This document shows positions 1-7,476 of a stretch of 10,376 nt of DNA, piece after piece. The stretch's first letter is position 1. Every line of letters begins with the position of its first letter. Below the pieces are notes generated by a model. That model saw only the letters and a list, made by a program, of their open reading frames with translations, searched no databases and was not told where the DNA came from. The translations under genes and the position numbers were made by a program. The stretch comes from an uncultured Nitrosomonadales bacterium (GTDB taxonomy: Bacteria; Pseudomonadota; Gammaproteobacteria; Burkholderiales; Methylophilaceae), in NCBI GenBank assembly GCA_946481065.1, contig CAMLMA010000065.1:1-10376 (forward strand), written 5' to 3'.

Positions 1-255
1 CTAGCGAGGTTTGTATTGGGTGGGGCAATAAGCGCGCGTGACTTCCGCGCTGCGCAACGCCCTGTGTTTAGTGACACGACCGCTCATGCGCTCACGCCAC
101 ATCTTGAACGAAGAACGTTTCATGTTGCGGCGCATCAGGCTGATGACCTCTGCTTCGCACAGGCCATAACTGGCCTCGATCGCTTCGAACGGGGTGCGGT
201 CTTCCCATGCCATCTCGATGATGCGCGAAATGTCTTCCGCAGAGAGCGTATTCAA
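1..255 (-). CDS. DUF2805 / TIGR03643 family small protein
   Basis: Complete gene of 84 residues; the TAG stop is the first three bases of the window. The core reads ISRIIEMAWEDRTPFEAIEA, then a GLCEAEVISLMRR stretch, SSFKMWRERM and TKH. I recognise this as the DUF2805/TIGR03643 family of small bacterial proteins of unknown function. The residue 20-45 region, with GLxEAEV preceding a basic helix, resembles a helix-turn-helix, so DNA binding is possible, but this is inference. The reading frame stays open upstream to another TTG at 354. I chose TTG at 255 because family similarity begins right there, the length then suits a family of about 85 residues, and this TTG overlaps the TGA of the upstream gene (TTGA). 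There is no good Shine-Dalgarno before it, which fits translation by coupling. The family call is fairly certain; the start is less so. Confidence 0.85.
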   Translation of the reverse strand: MNTLSAEDISRIIEMAWEDRTPFEAIEASYGLCEAEVISLMRRNMKRSSFKMWRERMSGRVTKHRALRSAEVTRAYCPTQYKPR

Positions 256-461
256 CGCTTGTCGGTGCTTGCTTGGCCGGCTGTGGCGGATAGGCTGCGG
301 TGGCGGACGCAATCCGGCCCATCCTTGTCCACGCAGTAAGGCTTGAACTTGCAAAAGCAGGTGAGCGCGACGACATCATCCAGCGTGGGTGCATCCGAGC
401 GCTCACGCAGCAACTGTGCGAAGGCCTGTCTTTCCTGTTCCATTCGATCTGTCTGATCCAT
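252..461 (-). CDS. Small four-cysteine hypothetical protein
   Basis: A predicted protein of 69 residues that I do not recognise. The N-terminal half is a charged probable helix (MDQTDRMEQERQAFAQLLRE). The middle holds CFCKFKPYC and a later Cys, giving C35, C37, C43 and C51 (CxC-x5-C-x7-C). Such spacing could bind zinc or an iron-sulfur cluster, or form disulfides; nothing here decides which. The C-terminal 18 residues are low in order-promoting residues. I chose ATG at 461, with a GGGGAG element about 10 bases upstream, over a TTG at 479. Its TGA stop overlaps the TTG start of the DUF2805 gene, so the two probably form a translationally coupled pair read away from the chaN-like gene. No signal peptide or membrane segment is visible. 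It could be a chance frame, but the Shine-Dalgarno, the cysteine pattern and the tight coupling argue for a real gene. Confidence 0.6.
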   Translation of the reverse strand: MDQTDRMEQERQAFAQLLRERSDAPTLDDVVALTCFCKFKPYCVDKDGPDCVRHRSLSATAGQASTDKR

Positions 462-621
462 CGGTCTCACTCTCCCCAAAACAAGTCTTTGAGACTATCA
501 AGCCGGCCGCTTGTTCACTGCCGAAGCAAAATTCAGCTACACCGGCAAATCGGGGCATCGGCATTGAACAAATCGGGCGTCAGAGCGTCTTTGTGAAGTA
601 CCTCGTTAGAAATGGATATCC

Positions 622-1476
622 ATGCGACTGCTGCTCACGTGCCTGACTATGTTGTTCGCCCTCGCCTGCCAGGCGGAGGAGACTATTCTCGACCTGCGCA
701 CGGGAGACACGCTGACGCGCGCGCAACTCATCGAGCAGATCGCGCAGCAGGATGTCGTTTTGCTCGGCGAGATCCACGATGACGTTCGCCATCACGCATT
801 GCGTGGGCAGTTGCTGCGTGATCTTGCCGCCAGACGGCCGTTGCAGGTGGTGGCCGAGCAGCTCGAGAGTGGCCAGGTATTCCACAGGCAGGGCACGCTC
901 TTGCAAGGCCTGCAGCTGGCGGGGTTTGATCCAAGGCTTTGGGCCTGGCCTGCGCATGAGGCCCTGTTCGCCGCCATCGATGAAGCCGGGATCCCGCTGG
1001 TGGGCGGCAACATTCCGTTGCCGGTGGCGAAGAGCATCTCGCGCCAGGGCGAAGCGGCCATGCCGGCCGACCTGCTGGCGACGATCGAACAGGCGCCATT
1101 GTCGGTGCCTGCCAGCGCAACGCTCGATGACGATCTACTCGCCGGCCACTGCGGGTTCCTTAAACCTGCCATGCTGCCGACGATGCGCCTGACCCAGCGC
1201 GCGCGCGACGCCGCGATGTTCGAAGCCTTGCAGGCAAGGCCGGCCGGTACACTGGGCGTGCTCGTCGCGGGCAACGGCCATGTGCGCATGGATTACGGTG
1301 TGCCTGTGCTGCTGACGCAACATTCGCCACAAAGCCGTTGGCTGAGCATCGGCTTCATCGAGCAGCAAGACCAGCTGGACGCGCTGCTGCCGACCCTCAA
1401 GCAACGCTACACCCATGTCTGGATCACCCCTGGCCACGCGCGTGGCGACCCCTGCGAAGCGTTCGGCAAACCCTAG
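622..1476 (+). CDS. chaN: ChaN-family lipoprotein (haem/iron-associated)
   Basis: A protein of 284 residues with the full ChaN (DUF399) pattern: VLLGEIHDD at 46-54 followed by a His pair (57-58), AEQLE at 78-82, GHC at 175-177, QRARDAAM at 192-199 and GNGHVRMDYGVP at 217-228. The N-terminus is a short signal sequence (RLLLTCLTMLFALA) ending in A-L-A-C16, a permissive lipobox, so the mature protein is probably lipid-anchored at Cys16. The -3 residue is Ala rather than Leu, so signal peptidase I cleavage nearby is the alternative. Campylobacter ChaN, the family's characterised member, is an iron-regulated outer-membrane lipoprotein that binds haem; I infer a similar role. No haem receptor, TonB or Fur-like gene is next to it. 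The ATG start has only a weak Shine-Dalgarno and sits inside a perfect 12-base palindrome (612-623, ATGGATATCCAT). The 160 bases between it and the divergent small-gene pair hold no promoter I can call with confidence. Confidence 0.88.
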   Translation: MRLLLTCLTMLFALACQAEETILDLRTGDTLTRAQLIEQIAQQDVVLLGEIHDDVRHHALRGQLLRDLAARRPLQVVAEQLESGQVFHRQGTLLQGLQLAGFDPRLWAWPAHEALFAAIDEAGIPLVGGNIPLPVAKSISRQGEAAMPADLLATIEQAPLSVPASATLDDDLLAGHCGFLKPAMLPTMRLTQRARDAAMFEALQARPAGTLGVLVAGNGHVRMDYGVPVLLTQHSPQSRWLSIGFIEQQDQLDALLPTLKQRYTHVWITPGHARGDPCEAFGKP

Positions 1477-1544
1477 CCGGCAGCCGGCCAACCCATGGCC
1501 AGCGCGTAGTGCCTGCCTGCACTGGTTTCACCTGCATCACTTCG

Positions 1545-1573
1545 TTCACATTTGATAGGCGATGCGATACAGT
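1545..1573 (+). promoter_or_regulatory. Sigma70-like promoter for the PAS-GGDEF gene
   Basis: TTCACA at 1545-1550 (5 of 6 matches to the -35 consensus) and TACAGT at 1568-1573 (4 of 6 to the -10) are separated by exactly 17 bases. They lie 24 bases before the start codon of the diguanylate cyclase gene, so transcription would give a very short leader. The match is by eye only. The gap after chaN has no convincing terminator, so read-through from chaN is also possible. Confidence 0.5.
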
Positions 1574-1586
1574 GAATACCTCTCGC

Positions 1587-1592
1587 AGGAGG
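1587..1592 (+). promoter_or_regulatory. Strong Shine-Dalgarno of the PAS-GGDEF gene
   Basis: A perfect AGGAGG lies four bases before the ATG at 1597. The spacing is a little short, but this is the best ribosome binding site in the window and it fixes the start at 1597 rather than the in-frame ATG at 1618. Confidence 0.75.
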
Positions 1593-1596
1593 CCAT

Positions 1597-2529
1597 ATGC
1601 GCACAACCGACAACACCATGCAGGACGACAGTACCGTCTACAAGACCTTGCTCGAATCGACCAAGGCCATCCCCTGGAAGATCGACTGGGCGACCATGCA
1701 GTTCGCCTATATCGGTCCGCAGATCGAGCAATTGCTGGGTTGGACGCCCGACAGCTGGCAGACGGCCAACGACTGGGCCGAGCGCATGCACCCGGAAGAC
1801 CGTGAATGGGTCGTCAACTTCTGCGTTTCGCAATCCCAGAGCGGGATAGACCATGAGGCAGATTACCGCGCGCTGACCAAGGACGGCCATTACGTCTGGA
1901 TCCGCGATGTGGTGCATGTGGTACGCAAGGAGAACGGCGAAGTCGATTCCCTGATCGGCTTCATGTTCGATATCAGCGAGCGCAAGAAGACCGAGGAGCA
2001 GTTGGCCAACCTGCGCAAGGAACTGGAAGAGATGTCTTACAAGGACGGTCTCACCGGTGTCGCCAATCGCCGCATGTTCGATTCGGTGCTGGAGCTTGAA
2101 TGGTCGAACGCGCGTCGCAGCCGGCAACCCTTGTCGCTGATCATGCTCGATATCGACCATTTCAAGGAATACAACGACCACTATGGCCACATCCAGGGCG
2201 ACGATTGCCTGATCCGCGTGGCCAAGGTATTGGCCACAGCCGCCACGCGCTCGCGTGATTTCATCGCCCGTTTCGGCGGTGAGGAGTTCGTGCTGGTGTT
2301 GCCGGAGACCGACGCCGAAGCCGCCGCCAAGATCGCCGAGCGTTGCCGCCAGCTCATCTTCAAGGCACAGATCCCCCACCTCAATTCCTCTGTCAGCAAC
2401 GTCATCACCATCAGCGTCGGTGTCGGTACCATCCTGCCCAGTCATCAGGATCAGCCGATGGCGTTCGTCGAAGCCACCGACAAAAAGTTGTATCTGGCCA
2501 AACAGCAGGGTCGCAACCGGGTCGCCTGA
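1597..2529 (+). CDS. PAS-GGDEF diguanylate cyclase
   Basis: A soluble protein of 310 residues that would make cyclic-di-GMP from two GTP. Residues about 20-132 form a PAS domain of the PAS_3 type: FAYIGPQIEQLLGW, then MHPEDRE, then YVWIRD, ending in the PAC-like FMFDISERK. A short coiled linker (131-148) leads to the GGDEF domain (about 149-310), opening with DGLTGVANRR (150-159). Visible active-site features are LDIDHFK with metal-binding D185, NDHYGH at 193-198 and the signature GGEEF at 227-231. R218-S-R-D221 sits five residues before the signature, exactly where the RxxD inhibitory site belongs, so feedback inhibition by c-di-GMP is likely. There is no membrane segment, so the PAS domain should sense a cytosolic cue; its ligand cannot be told. 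It has its own promoter and Shine-Dalgarno, and lies 142 bases before the kinase operon, so it is probably a separate unit acting on the same c-di-GMP pool. Confidence 0.93.
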   Translation: MRTTDNTMQDDSTVYKTLLESTKAIPWKIDWATMQFAYIGPQIEQLLGWTPDSWQTANDWAERMHPEDREWVVNFCVSQSQSGIDHEADYRALTKDGHYVWIRDVVHVVRKENGEVDSLIGFMFDISERKKTEEQLANLRKELEEMSYKDGLTGVANRRMFDSVLELEWSNARRSRQPLSLIMLDIDHFKEYNDHYGHIQGDDCLIRVAKVLATAATRSRDFIARFGGEEFVLVLPETDAEAAAKIAERCRQLIFKAQIPHLNSSVSNVITISVGVGTILPSHQDQPMAFVEATDKKLYLAKQQGRNRVA

Positions 2530-2640
2530 TCCTGCACAACATGCACTCGATGCAGCCAGGGCTGTGGCGGCCTCTGGGGCGCCTTGCTGTGCTTGCTGCC
2601 ATCCGCGCCAAATTCTATTCAGCAGATTGGCCGACGGATG

Positions 2641-2669
2641 GATAGACCGATCGTCTATCTAGCTGATAG
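2641..2669 (+). promoter_or_regulatory. Two mutually exclusive hairpins before the kinase gene
   Basis: GATAGAC (2641-2647) and GTCTATC (2653-2659) form a 7-base inverted repeat around a 5-base loop. The CTATC of the second arm (2655-2659) can instead pair with GATAG at 2665-2669 around TAGCT. The second hairpin would occupy the bases immediately before the proposed TTG start at 2672, including the only purine-rich patch there (ATAGGA). The pairing is seen directly; a role as an RNA switch or as a protein operator is inference, and short repeats of this size can arise by chance. Confidence 0.35.
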
Positions 2670-2671
2670 GA

Positions 2672-5233
2672 TTGTCAAAACAACAAAAAAGCCTTACGGC
2701 GAAAGTTGTGCATGTGAACAAGCGATCGGGGAATCAGAGTCATCACGCTCTGCCTTTGGAAATCAGCGAAGGCCGCTATCGCACACTCTTCGAATACGCG
2801 CCTGACGGCATCCTCATCGCCAATACCCAGGGCTACTATCTCGACGCCAACCCGCGCATGTGCGAGATGCTGGGTTACAGCCACGATGAACTGACACGCC
2901 TGCATTCCACCGATATCGTCGCGCCCTCCGAACAGCAATATGTCGAACCGGTGCTCGACGAAGTGCTCAGCAACAATCGCCACCAGCGTCTATGGATCTT
3001 TCAGCGCAAGGACGGCAGCCAGTTCGAGGCTGAAGTGTTCGTCACTGCAATGCCGGACGGCAACCTGCTCGGCATGGTGCGTGATGTCAGCGAAGCCCGC
3101 GCCCATGAACGCGAGATCGCCCGCCTGTCGAGTCTCTATGAAGCCCTGAGCCGCATCAACCATACCGTGGTGTTGCGCTCGACGCGCACCGAGTTGCTGC
3201 AGAGCATCTGCCAGATCCTGGTCGAACAGGGCGGCCTGTGCATGGCCTGGGCCAGCCGTTATAACCCGACGACCCGCCAGCTGGAGCCGATGGCGATCGC
3301 CGGCGACGATGTCGGCTATATCCAGTCGATCAAGATCTATGCCGATGAACGCCCCGAAGGGCAGGGGCCTTCGGGTATCTGCTTCCGTACCGGCGCACCC
3401 TTCATCTGCAACGACATGCAGAACAACCCGGTGACGCTGCCCTGGCGTGAGGAGATCGTGCGTCGCCGCTTCAAGGCCTCGGCCGCCTTTCCCATCCGCC
3501 AGTTCGGCGAAGTCTGGGGCGTGCTCAACGTATATTCCGATCGCACCGAATTCTTCCATGAGAAAGAGATCGCCTTGCTGCAGGAGGCGAGCACCGATGT
3601 CTCGTTCGCGCTCGATAACATCGCCCATGAAGAGGCGCGCAAGAGCGCAGAATCGGAAGCGCGCAACGAGCGGCGTTTCTCCGAGACCATGGTCGACAGC
3701 ATGCCGGGCATCCTGTATTTCTATGACGATCAGGGGCGGTTCCTGCGCTGGAACAAGAACTTCGAGGCGGTCTCCGGATATTCGGCCGACGAGATCACGC
3801 GCATGCATCCGCTCGATTTCTTCCCCGAGCACGAAAAGACCATGCTGCAGACACGTATCGGCGAAGTCTTCGTGCAGGGCGAATCGTCGGTCCAGGCGAC
3901 ATTCCTGTGCAAGGACGGGACACTGCGGCCGCATTTCTTCACCGGGCGTAAGGTGCGCTTCAACGGCATGGATTGCCTGGTGGGCGTCGGCATCGACATC
4001 ACCGACCGTATCGAGGCCGAATCGCGGTTGGCGGAGAGTGAGCAGAAATACCGCGAGCTGGTCGAGCTCGCCAACAGCATCATCCTGCGCTGGGATGCCG
4101 AGGGCCGCATCACTTTCCTCAACGAGTACGGCCAGAAGTTCTTCGGATACACGCTGGACGAGATCATCGGCCGCCATGTGATCGATACGCTCGTGCCCGA
4201 TACCGATAGCGAGGGCCGCGACCTCAAATCGCTCATGGCCCATATCTGCGCCAACCCCAAGGCCTTCGAGCAGAACATCAACGAGAACATCAAACGTAAC
4301 GGCGAACGGGTCTGGGTGGCCTGGACCAACAAGTTCGTCAGCGACGCGGACGGCAATATCCAGGAGATCCTGAGTATCGGCAGCGACATCACCGAACAGC
4401 GCGAAGCCGAGCTGGCGGTGCAGGAGCTCAACGCCACCCTGGAACAGCGCGTGATCGATCGCACCGAGGCACTGAACGCGGCACTGGTGCGGGCTGAGGC
4501 CGCAGACAAGATCAAGTCGGCCTTCCTCGCCACCATGTCTCACGAGTTCCGCACGCCCCTGAATTCCATCATCGGCTTCACCGGCATCATCCTGCAGGGC
4601 CTGGCCGGGCCGCTCAACGAAGAACAGACCAAACAGCTCAGCATGGTGCGCGGCAGTGCCCGTCACCTGCTCGAGCTGATCAACGACGTGCTCGATATCT
4701 CCAAGATCGAGGCCGGGCAGCTGGAAGTGCACCCACAACCGTTCGATCTGAAGGAATCCATCGAACGCGTGGTCGCCTCCGTGCGGCCGCTGGCGGAGAA
4801 GAAAGGGCTGACGCTGTCCATGACCATGGCCGGCGTGCCCGGCAGCATGGAGAGCGATCGTCGTCGGCTGGAACAGATCCTGCTCAATCTGCTCAATAAC
4901 GCCATCAAGTTCACCGAGACCGGCAGCGTCAGCCTGAACATTGCGCCGGCGCCGGTGATCGCCGAGGATGGCGTCAAAAGACCCGGCCTGCGTTTCAGCG
5001 TGAAGGACAGCGGCATGGGCATCAAACCGGAAGACCTGGGCCAACTGTTCCAGGCCTTCCATCAGATCGACTCCGGCCTCACGCGGCAATACGAAGGCAC
5101 GGGCCTCGGTCTTGCGATCTGCCGGCGCCTCGCCAACCTGCTCGGCGGCGAAGTCAGCGCTACCAGCGTTTGGGGCGAGGGCAGCGAATTCAGCGTCATC
5201 CTTCCACTGCATGCGGAGGCTGTAACGACATGA
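2672..5233 (+). CDS. Soluble PAS-GAF-PAS-PAS sensor histidine kinase
   Basis: A cytosolic multi-sensor kinase of 853 residues that should autophosphorylate on His and pass the phosphate to response regulators. Domains in order: PAS (about 30-142, with the FEYAPDGILIANTQGYYLDA core), GAF (about 152-318, with GPSGICFRTG at 232-241), PAS (about 335-448), PAS (about 455-578), coiled linker (579-617), HisKA with H-box MSHEFRTPLNS (phospho-acceptor H624), and HATPase_c with N-box LNLLNNAIKF (N743), G1 DSGMGI (779-784), F-box LFQAFHQID and G2 GTGLGLAI (809-816). All catalytic boxes are intact. There is no transmembrane segment and no attached receiver, so it depends on separate regulators. Its stop overlaps the next gene's start (ATGA), making that receiver the obvious partner. 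The start is uncertain: TTG at 2672 has no properly spaced Shine-Dalgarno, CTG at 2663 and GTG at 2708 or 2714 are alternatives, and all keep every domain. Confidence 0.92.
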   Translation: MSKQQKSLTAKVVHVNKRSGNQSHHALPLEISEGRYRTLFEYAPDGILIANTQGYYLDANPRMCEMLGYSHDELTRLHSTDIVAPSEQQYVEPVLDEVLSNNRHQRLWIFQRKDGSQFEAEVFVTAMPDGNLLGMVRDVSEARAHEREIARLSSLYEALSRINHTVVLRSTRTELLQSICQILVEQGGLCMAWASRYNPTTRQLEPMAIAGDDVGYIQSIKIYADERPEGQGPSGICFRTGAPFICNDMQNNPVTLPWREEIVRRRFKASAAFPIRQFGEVWGVLNVYSDRTEFFHEKEIALLQEASTDVSFALDNIAHEEARKSAESEARNERRFSETMVDSMPGILYFYDDQGRFLRWNKNFEAVSGYSADEITRMHPLDFFPEHEKTMLQTRIGEVFVQGESSVQATFLCKDGTLRPHFFTGRKVRFNGMDCLVGVGIDITDRIEAESRLAESEQKYRELVELANSIILRWDAEGRITFLNEYGQKFFGYTLDEIIGRHVIDTLVPDTDSEGRDLKSLMAHICANPKAFEQNINENIKRNGERVWVAWTNKFVSDADGNIQEILSIGSDITEQREAELAVQELNATLEQRVIDRTEALNAALVRAEAADKIKSAFLATMSHEFRTPLNSIIGFTGIILQGLAGPLNEEQTKQLSMVRGSARHLLELINDVLDISKIEAGQLEVHPQPFDLKESIERVVASVRPLAEKKGLTLSMTMAGVPGSMESDRRRLEQILLNLLNNAIKFTETGSVSLNIAPAPVIAEDGVKRPGLRFSVKDSGMGIKPEDLGQLFQAFHQIDSGLTRQYEGTGLGLAICRRLANLLGGEVSATSVWGEGSEFSVILPLHAEAVTT

Positions 5234-5622
5234 GCACCACCATCCTGATGATCGAAGATAACGAGCAGAACCGCTATCTGGCCACCTTTCTGCTCAAGCA
5301 GCACGGCTACGAGATCGTGTCCGCCTTTGACGGCCCGAGCGGCATCAGCATGGCGCAGACATTGAAGCCGGCCTTGATCCTGCTGGATATCCAGCTGCCG
5401 GGCATGGATGGTTATTCGGTCGCACAAGCGCTGCGCAGTATCGGGGCGCTGGAAGCGACGCCCATCGTCGCCGTCACCTCGTACGCCATGGTCGGCGACC
5501 GCGAAAAGGCGCTGGCGGCCGGCTGCAACGGCTATATCGAGAAGCCGATCAACCCTGACACCTTCGTCTCGGAGATCGGCAAATTCCTCCCATCGCAAAC
5601 CGCAGTGCAGGGCCAGCCATGA
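5230..5622 (+). CDS. Single-domain response regulator (DivK-like receiver)
   Basis: A stand-alone receiver of 130 residues with no output domain. The acidic pair E9/D10, phospho-acceptor D53 (LLDIQLPGMDGY), T83, Y102 and K105 (YIEKP) are all in place, so it should be phosphorylated normally. Similarity of the ILMIEDNEQNRYL and GYIEKPI stretches to DivK-type receivers suggests signalling by protein contact, phosphate shuttling or acting as a phosphate sink. I chose ATG at 5230 rather than one at 5170 because the receiver fold begins there, GGAGG lies ten bases upstream (5215-5219), and the ATG overlaps the kinase stop as ATGA. Its own stop overlaps the next start in the same way. The upstream kinase is therefore its likely phosphodonor. 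A phosphorelay intermediate is less likely, because no Hpt domain is visible here. Confidence 0.92.
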   Translation: MSTTILMIEDNEQNRYLATFLLKQHGYEIVSAFDGPSGISMAQTLKPALILLDIQLPGMDGYSVAQALRSIGALEATPIVAVTSYAMVGDREKALAAGCNGYIEKPINPDTFVSEIGKFLPSQTAVQGQP

Positions 5623-7472
5623 CACGCATACTGATCGTCGACGACAAGGATGAGAACCTCTATTACCTGCAGGCCCTGCTCCAGGGCTACGGCTACGAGG
5701 TGGATAGCGCCAAGCATGGCGCCGAAGCCCTGGTGAGGGCGCGGCAATCGGCACCTGACGTCGTCATCTCCGATCTGTTGATGCCGGTGATGGACGGCTA
5801 TACGCTGCTGCGGCACTGGAAGATCGACTACGCGCTGAAGCGCATCCCTTTCATCGTCTATACCGCCACCTACACAGAGCCGGAGGACGAACGGCTGGCG
5901 CTGAGCCTCGGCGCCGATGCCTTCATCCTCAAGCCGGCCGAGCCCGAGGATTTCATCGAAAAGCTACGCGCGGTGGAGAAGCGCGTCGCCAAAGGCGTGA
6001 CCGCACAACCGTCGGCAGGTACCGAAGAACACATGCTGAAGGTCTACAGCGAGACGCTGATCCGCAAGCTCGAGGAAAAGACGCTGCAGCTGGAAGAAGC
6101 CAACCGCGAGCTGCAGCTCGATATCGCACGGCGCAAGGAGGCCGAAGACAAGATCGAGCATCTCGCCTTCTACGATCCGCTCACCGGCCTGCCCAACCGC
6201 CGCCTGATGCAGGACCGACTGCAGCACAGCTTCGCCGCGGCCTCGCGTCACCAGCTTCAGGGCGCGCTGCTGTTCATCGATCTCGATCACTTCAAGAACC
6301 TCAACGACACCAAAGGCCATAATTTCGGTGACAGCCTGCTGCGCATGGTGGCGGAAAGGCTGCAATCCTGCGTGCGCGAGGGCGATACCGTGGCGCGGCT
6401 GGGAGGCGACGAATTCGTCGTCATCCTCGAGAATCTGAGCGAGAACGCCGAGCAGGCCGCGGCCTTGGCCGAAGCCGTGGGTGACAAGGTCCTCGCCACC
6501 CTGGGCCAGCCCTACCTGATCGGCGGCGATGAGTATCACTGCACCGCGAGTATCGGCGTCAGCCTGTTCAAGAAGCATGAGGCCACGGTCGAAGAGCTGG
6601 TCCGGCGCGCCGATACCGCCATGTACGAAGCCAAGAACAGCGGCCGCAACACACTGCGTTTCTACGACCCGGCGATGCAGGCCGCGCTCGAGGCGCGCAT
6701 GCAGCTCGAGAGCGATTTGCGTCATGCGCTGACGGCCGATCAGTTCAAGCTCTTCTACCAGCCGCAGGTCAATACGCAAGGCGAGGTGTTCGGCGCCGAA
6801 GTGTTGATCCGCTGGATATCGCCGGAGAAAGGCTTGATCCCGCCCATGCAGTTCATCCCGCTGGCGGAAGAGACCGGCCTCATCGTCCCCATCGGCAACT
6901 GGGTGCTGCAGGCGGCTTGCGATCAGCTGCTGCAATGGCGCAAGGATCCGCGCACCGCACGGCTGCAGCTTGCGGTCAACGTCAGCGCCCGGCAGTTCCA
7001 CCAGCCGGATTTCATCGAGCAGGTGCTGCAGATCCTCATCGACAAGAAGGTCGATCCCAGCCGCCTCAAGCTGGAACTGACCGAGAGCCTGGTGCTGGAC
7101 GATATCAATTCCGCCATCACCAAGATGAACGCGCTGAAAGAGGCCGGCATCAGCTTCTCGATGGACGATTTCGGCACCGGTTATTCATCGCTTACCTATC
7201 TCGCCCAATTGCCGCTGACGCAGCTCAAGATCGATCAGTCCTTCGTCCGCAATGCGCTCTCCAACCACGGCAGCGCCGTCATCGTGCAGACAGTGCTGGG
7301 CATGGCGACCAACCTCGATATGGAAGCCATCGCCGAAGGGGTCGAGACCGACGCCCAGTATCATTTTCTCAAGGAGCACGGCTGCAAGCTCTACCAGGGA
7401 TACTATTTCGGCAAACCGGTCCCGATCGAGGATTTTTCCTACAGCGCCAGAAGCGATCTGACGAAGCATTGA
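5619..7472 (+). CDS. REC-GGDEF-EAL c-di-GMP turnover response regulator
   Basis: A protein of 617 residues that couples phosphorylation to c-di-GMP synthesis and/or breakdown. Residues 1-122 are a receiver with D8/D9, phospho-acceptor D52 (ISDLLMPVMDGY), T82 and K105. A helical linker (about 138-180) leads to a GGDEF domain (about 181-348) with DPLTGLPNRR, FIDLDHFK (D221), an intact GGDEF at 262-266, and R253-E-G-D256 five residues before it as inhibitory site. The EAL domain (about 360-607) has EVL at 394-396, NVSARQF (N454), ELTES (486-490), the metal-site DDFGTGYSS (D516/D517), KID (537-539), EGVET (573-577) and QGYYFGKP. Both catalytic halves look competent, so it may be bifunctional, with the receiver setting the balance; EVL for EAL is a common variant. 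Translation is coupled to the receiver gene by ATGA, with AGGG six bases before the ATG. It is the last gene of the kinase operon. Confidence 0.94.
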   Translation: MTRILIVDDKDENLYYLQALLQGYGYEVDSAKHGAEALVRARQSAPDVVISDLLMPVMDGYTLLRHWKIDYALKRIPFIVYTATYTEPEDERLALSLGADAFILKPAEPEDFIEKLRAVEKRVAKGVTAQPSAGTEEHMLKVYSETLIRKLEEKTLQLEEANRELQLDIARRKEAEDKIEHLAFYDPLTGLPNRRLMQDRLQHSFAAASRHQLQGALLFIDLDHFKNLNDTKGHNFGDSLLRMVAERLQSCVREGDTVARLGGDEFVVILENLSENAEQAAALAEAVGDKVLATLGQPYLIGGDEYHCTASIGVSLFKKHEATVEELVRRADTAMYEAKNSGRNTLRFYDPAMQAALEARMQLESDLRHALTADQFKLFYQPQVNTQGEVFGAEVLIRWISPEKGLIPPMQFIPLAEETGLIVPIGNWVLQAACDQLLQWRKDPRTARLQLAVNVSARQFHQPDFIEQVLQILIDKKVDPSRLKLELTESLVLDDINSAITKMNALKEAGISFSMDDFGTGYSSLTYLAQLPLTQLKIDQSFVRNALSNHGSAVIVQTVLGMATNLDMEAIAEGVETDAQYHFLKEHGCKLYQGYYFGKPVPIEDFSYSARSDLTKH

Positions 7473-7476
7473 GATC

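Noticed and set aside
612..623. 12-base perfect palindrome ATGGATATCCAT covering the chaN start codon
   Set aside because: Short enough to occur by chance, with no second copy nearby. Noted only in the chaN entry.
1546..2445. Open frame of 299 codons antisense to the PAS-GGDEF gene
   Set aside because: Same shadow effect. The plus frame carries all GGDEF motifs, a promoter and an AGGAGG; the antisense product has no recognisable family.
2550..2590. Possible terminator (CAGCC/GGCTG and GC-rich repeats) after the PAS-GGDEF gene
   Set aside because: The arms leave too small a loop and no T-run follows.
2593..2621. TTGCTG and TATTCA, 17 bases apart, as a promoter for the kinase operon
   Set aside because: The -10 matches only three of six bases, too weak to list as a feature.
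1553..2670. TGATAGG at 1553-1559 and again at 2664-2670, each just before a signalling gene, hinting at a shared operator
   Set aside because: Only seven bases are shared, the flanks differ, and the positions relative to promoter and start do not match.
2990..5212. Very long open frame (740 codons) on the minus strand, antisense to the histidine kinase gene
   Set aside because: It is the mirror of a GC-rich gene in codon phase. The plus-strand frame has complete PAS, GAF and kinase motifs, while the antisense product shows no recognisable domain.
5964..7001. Open frame of 345 codons antisense to the GGDEF-EAL gene
   Set aside because: Shadow of a well-supported gene, with no start signals or family features.
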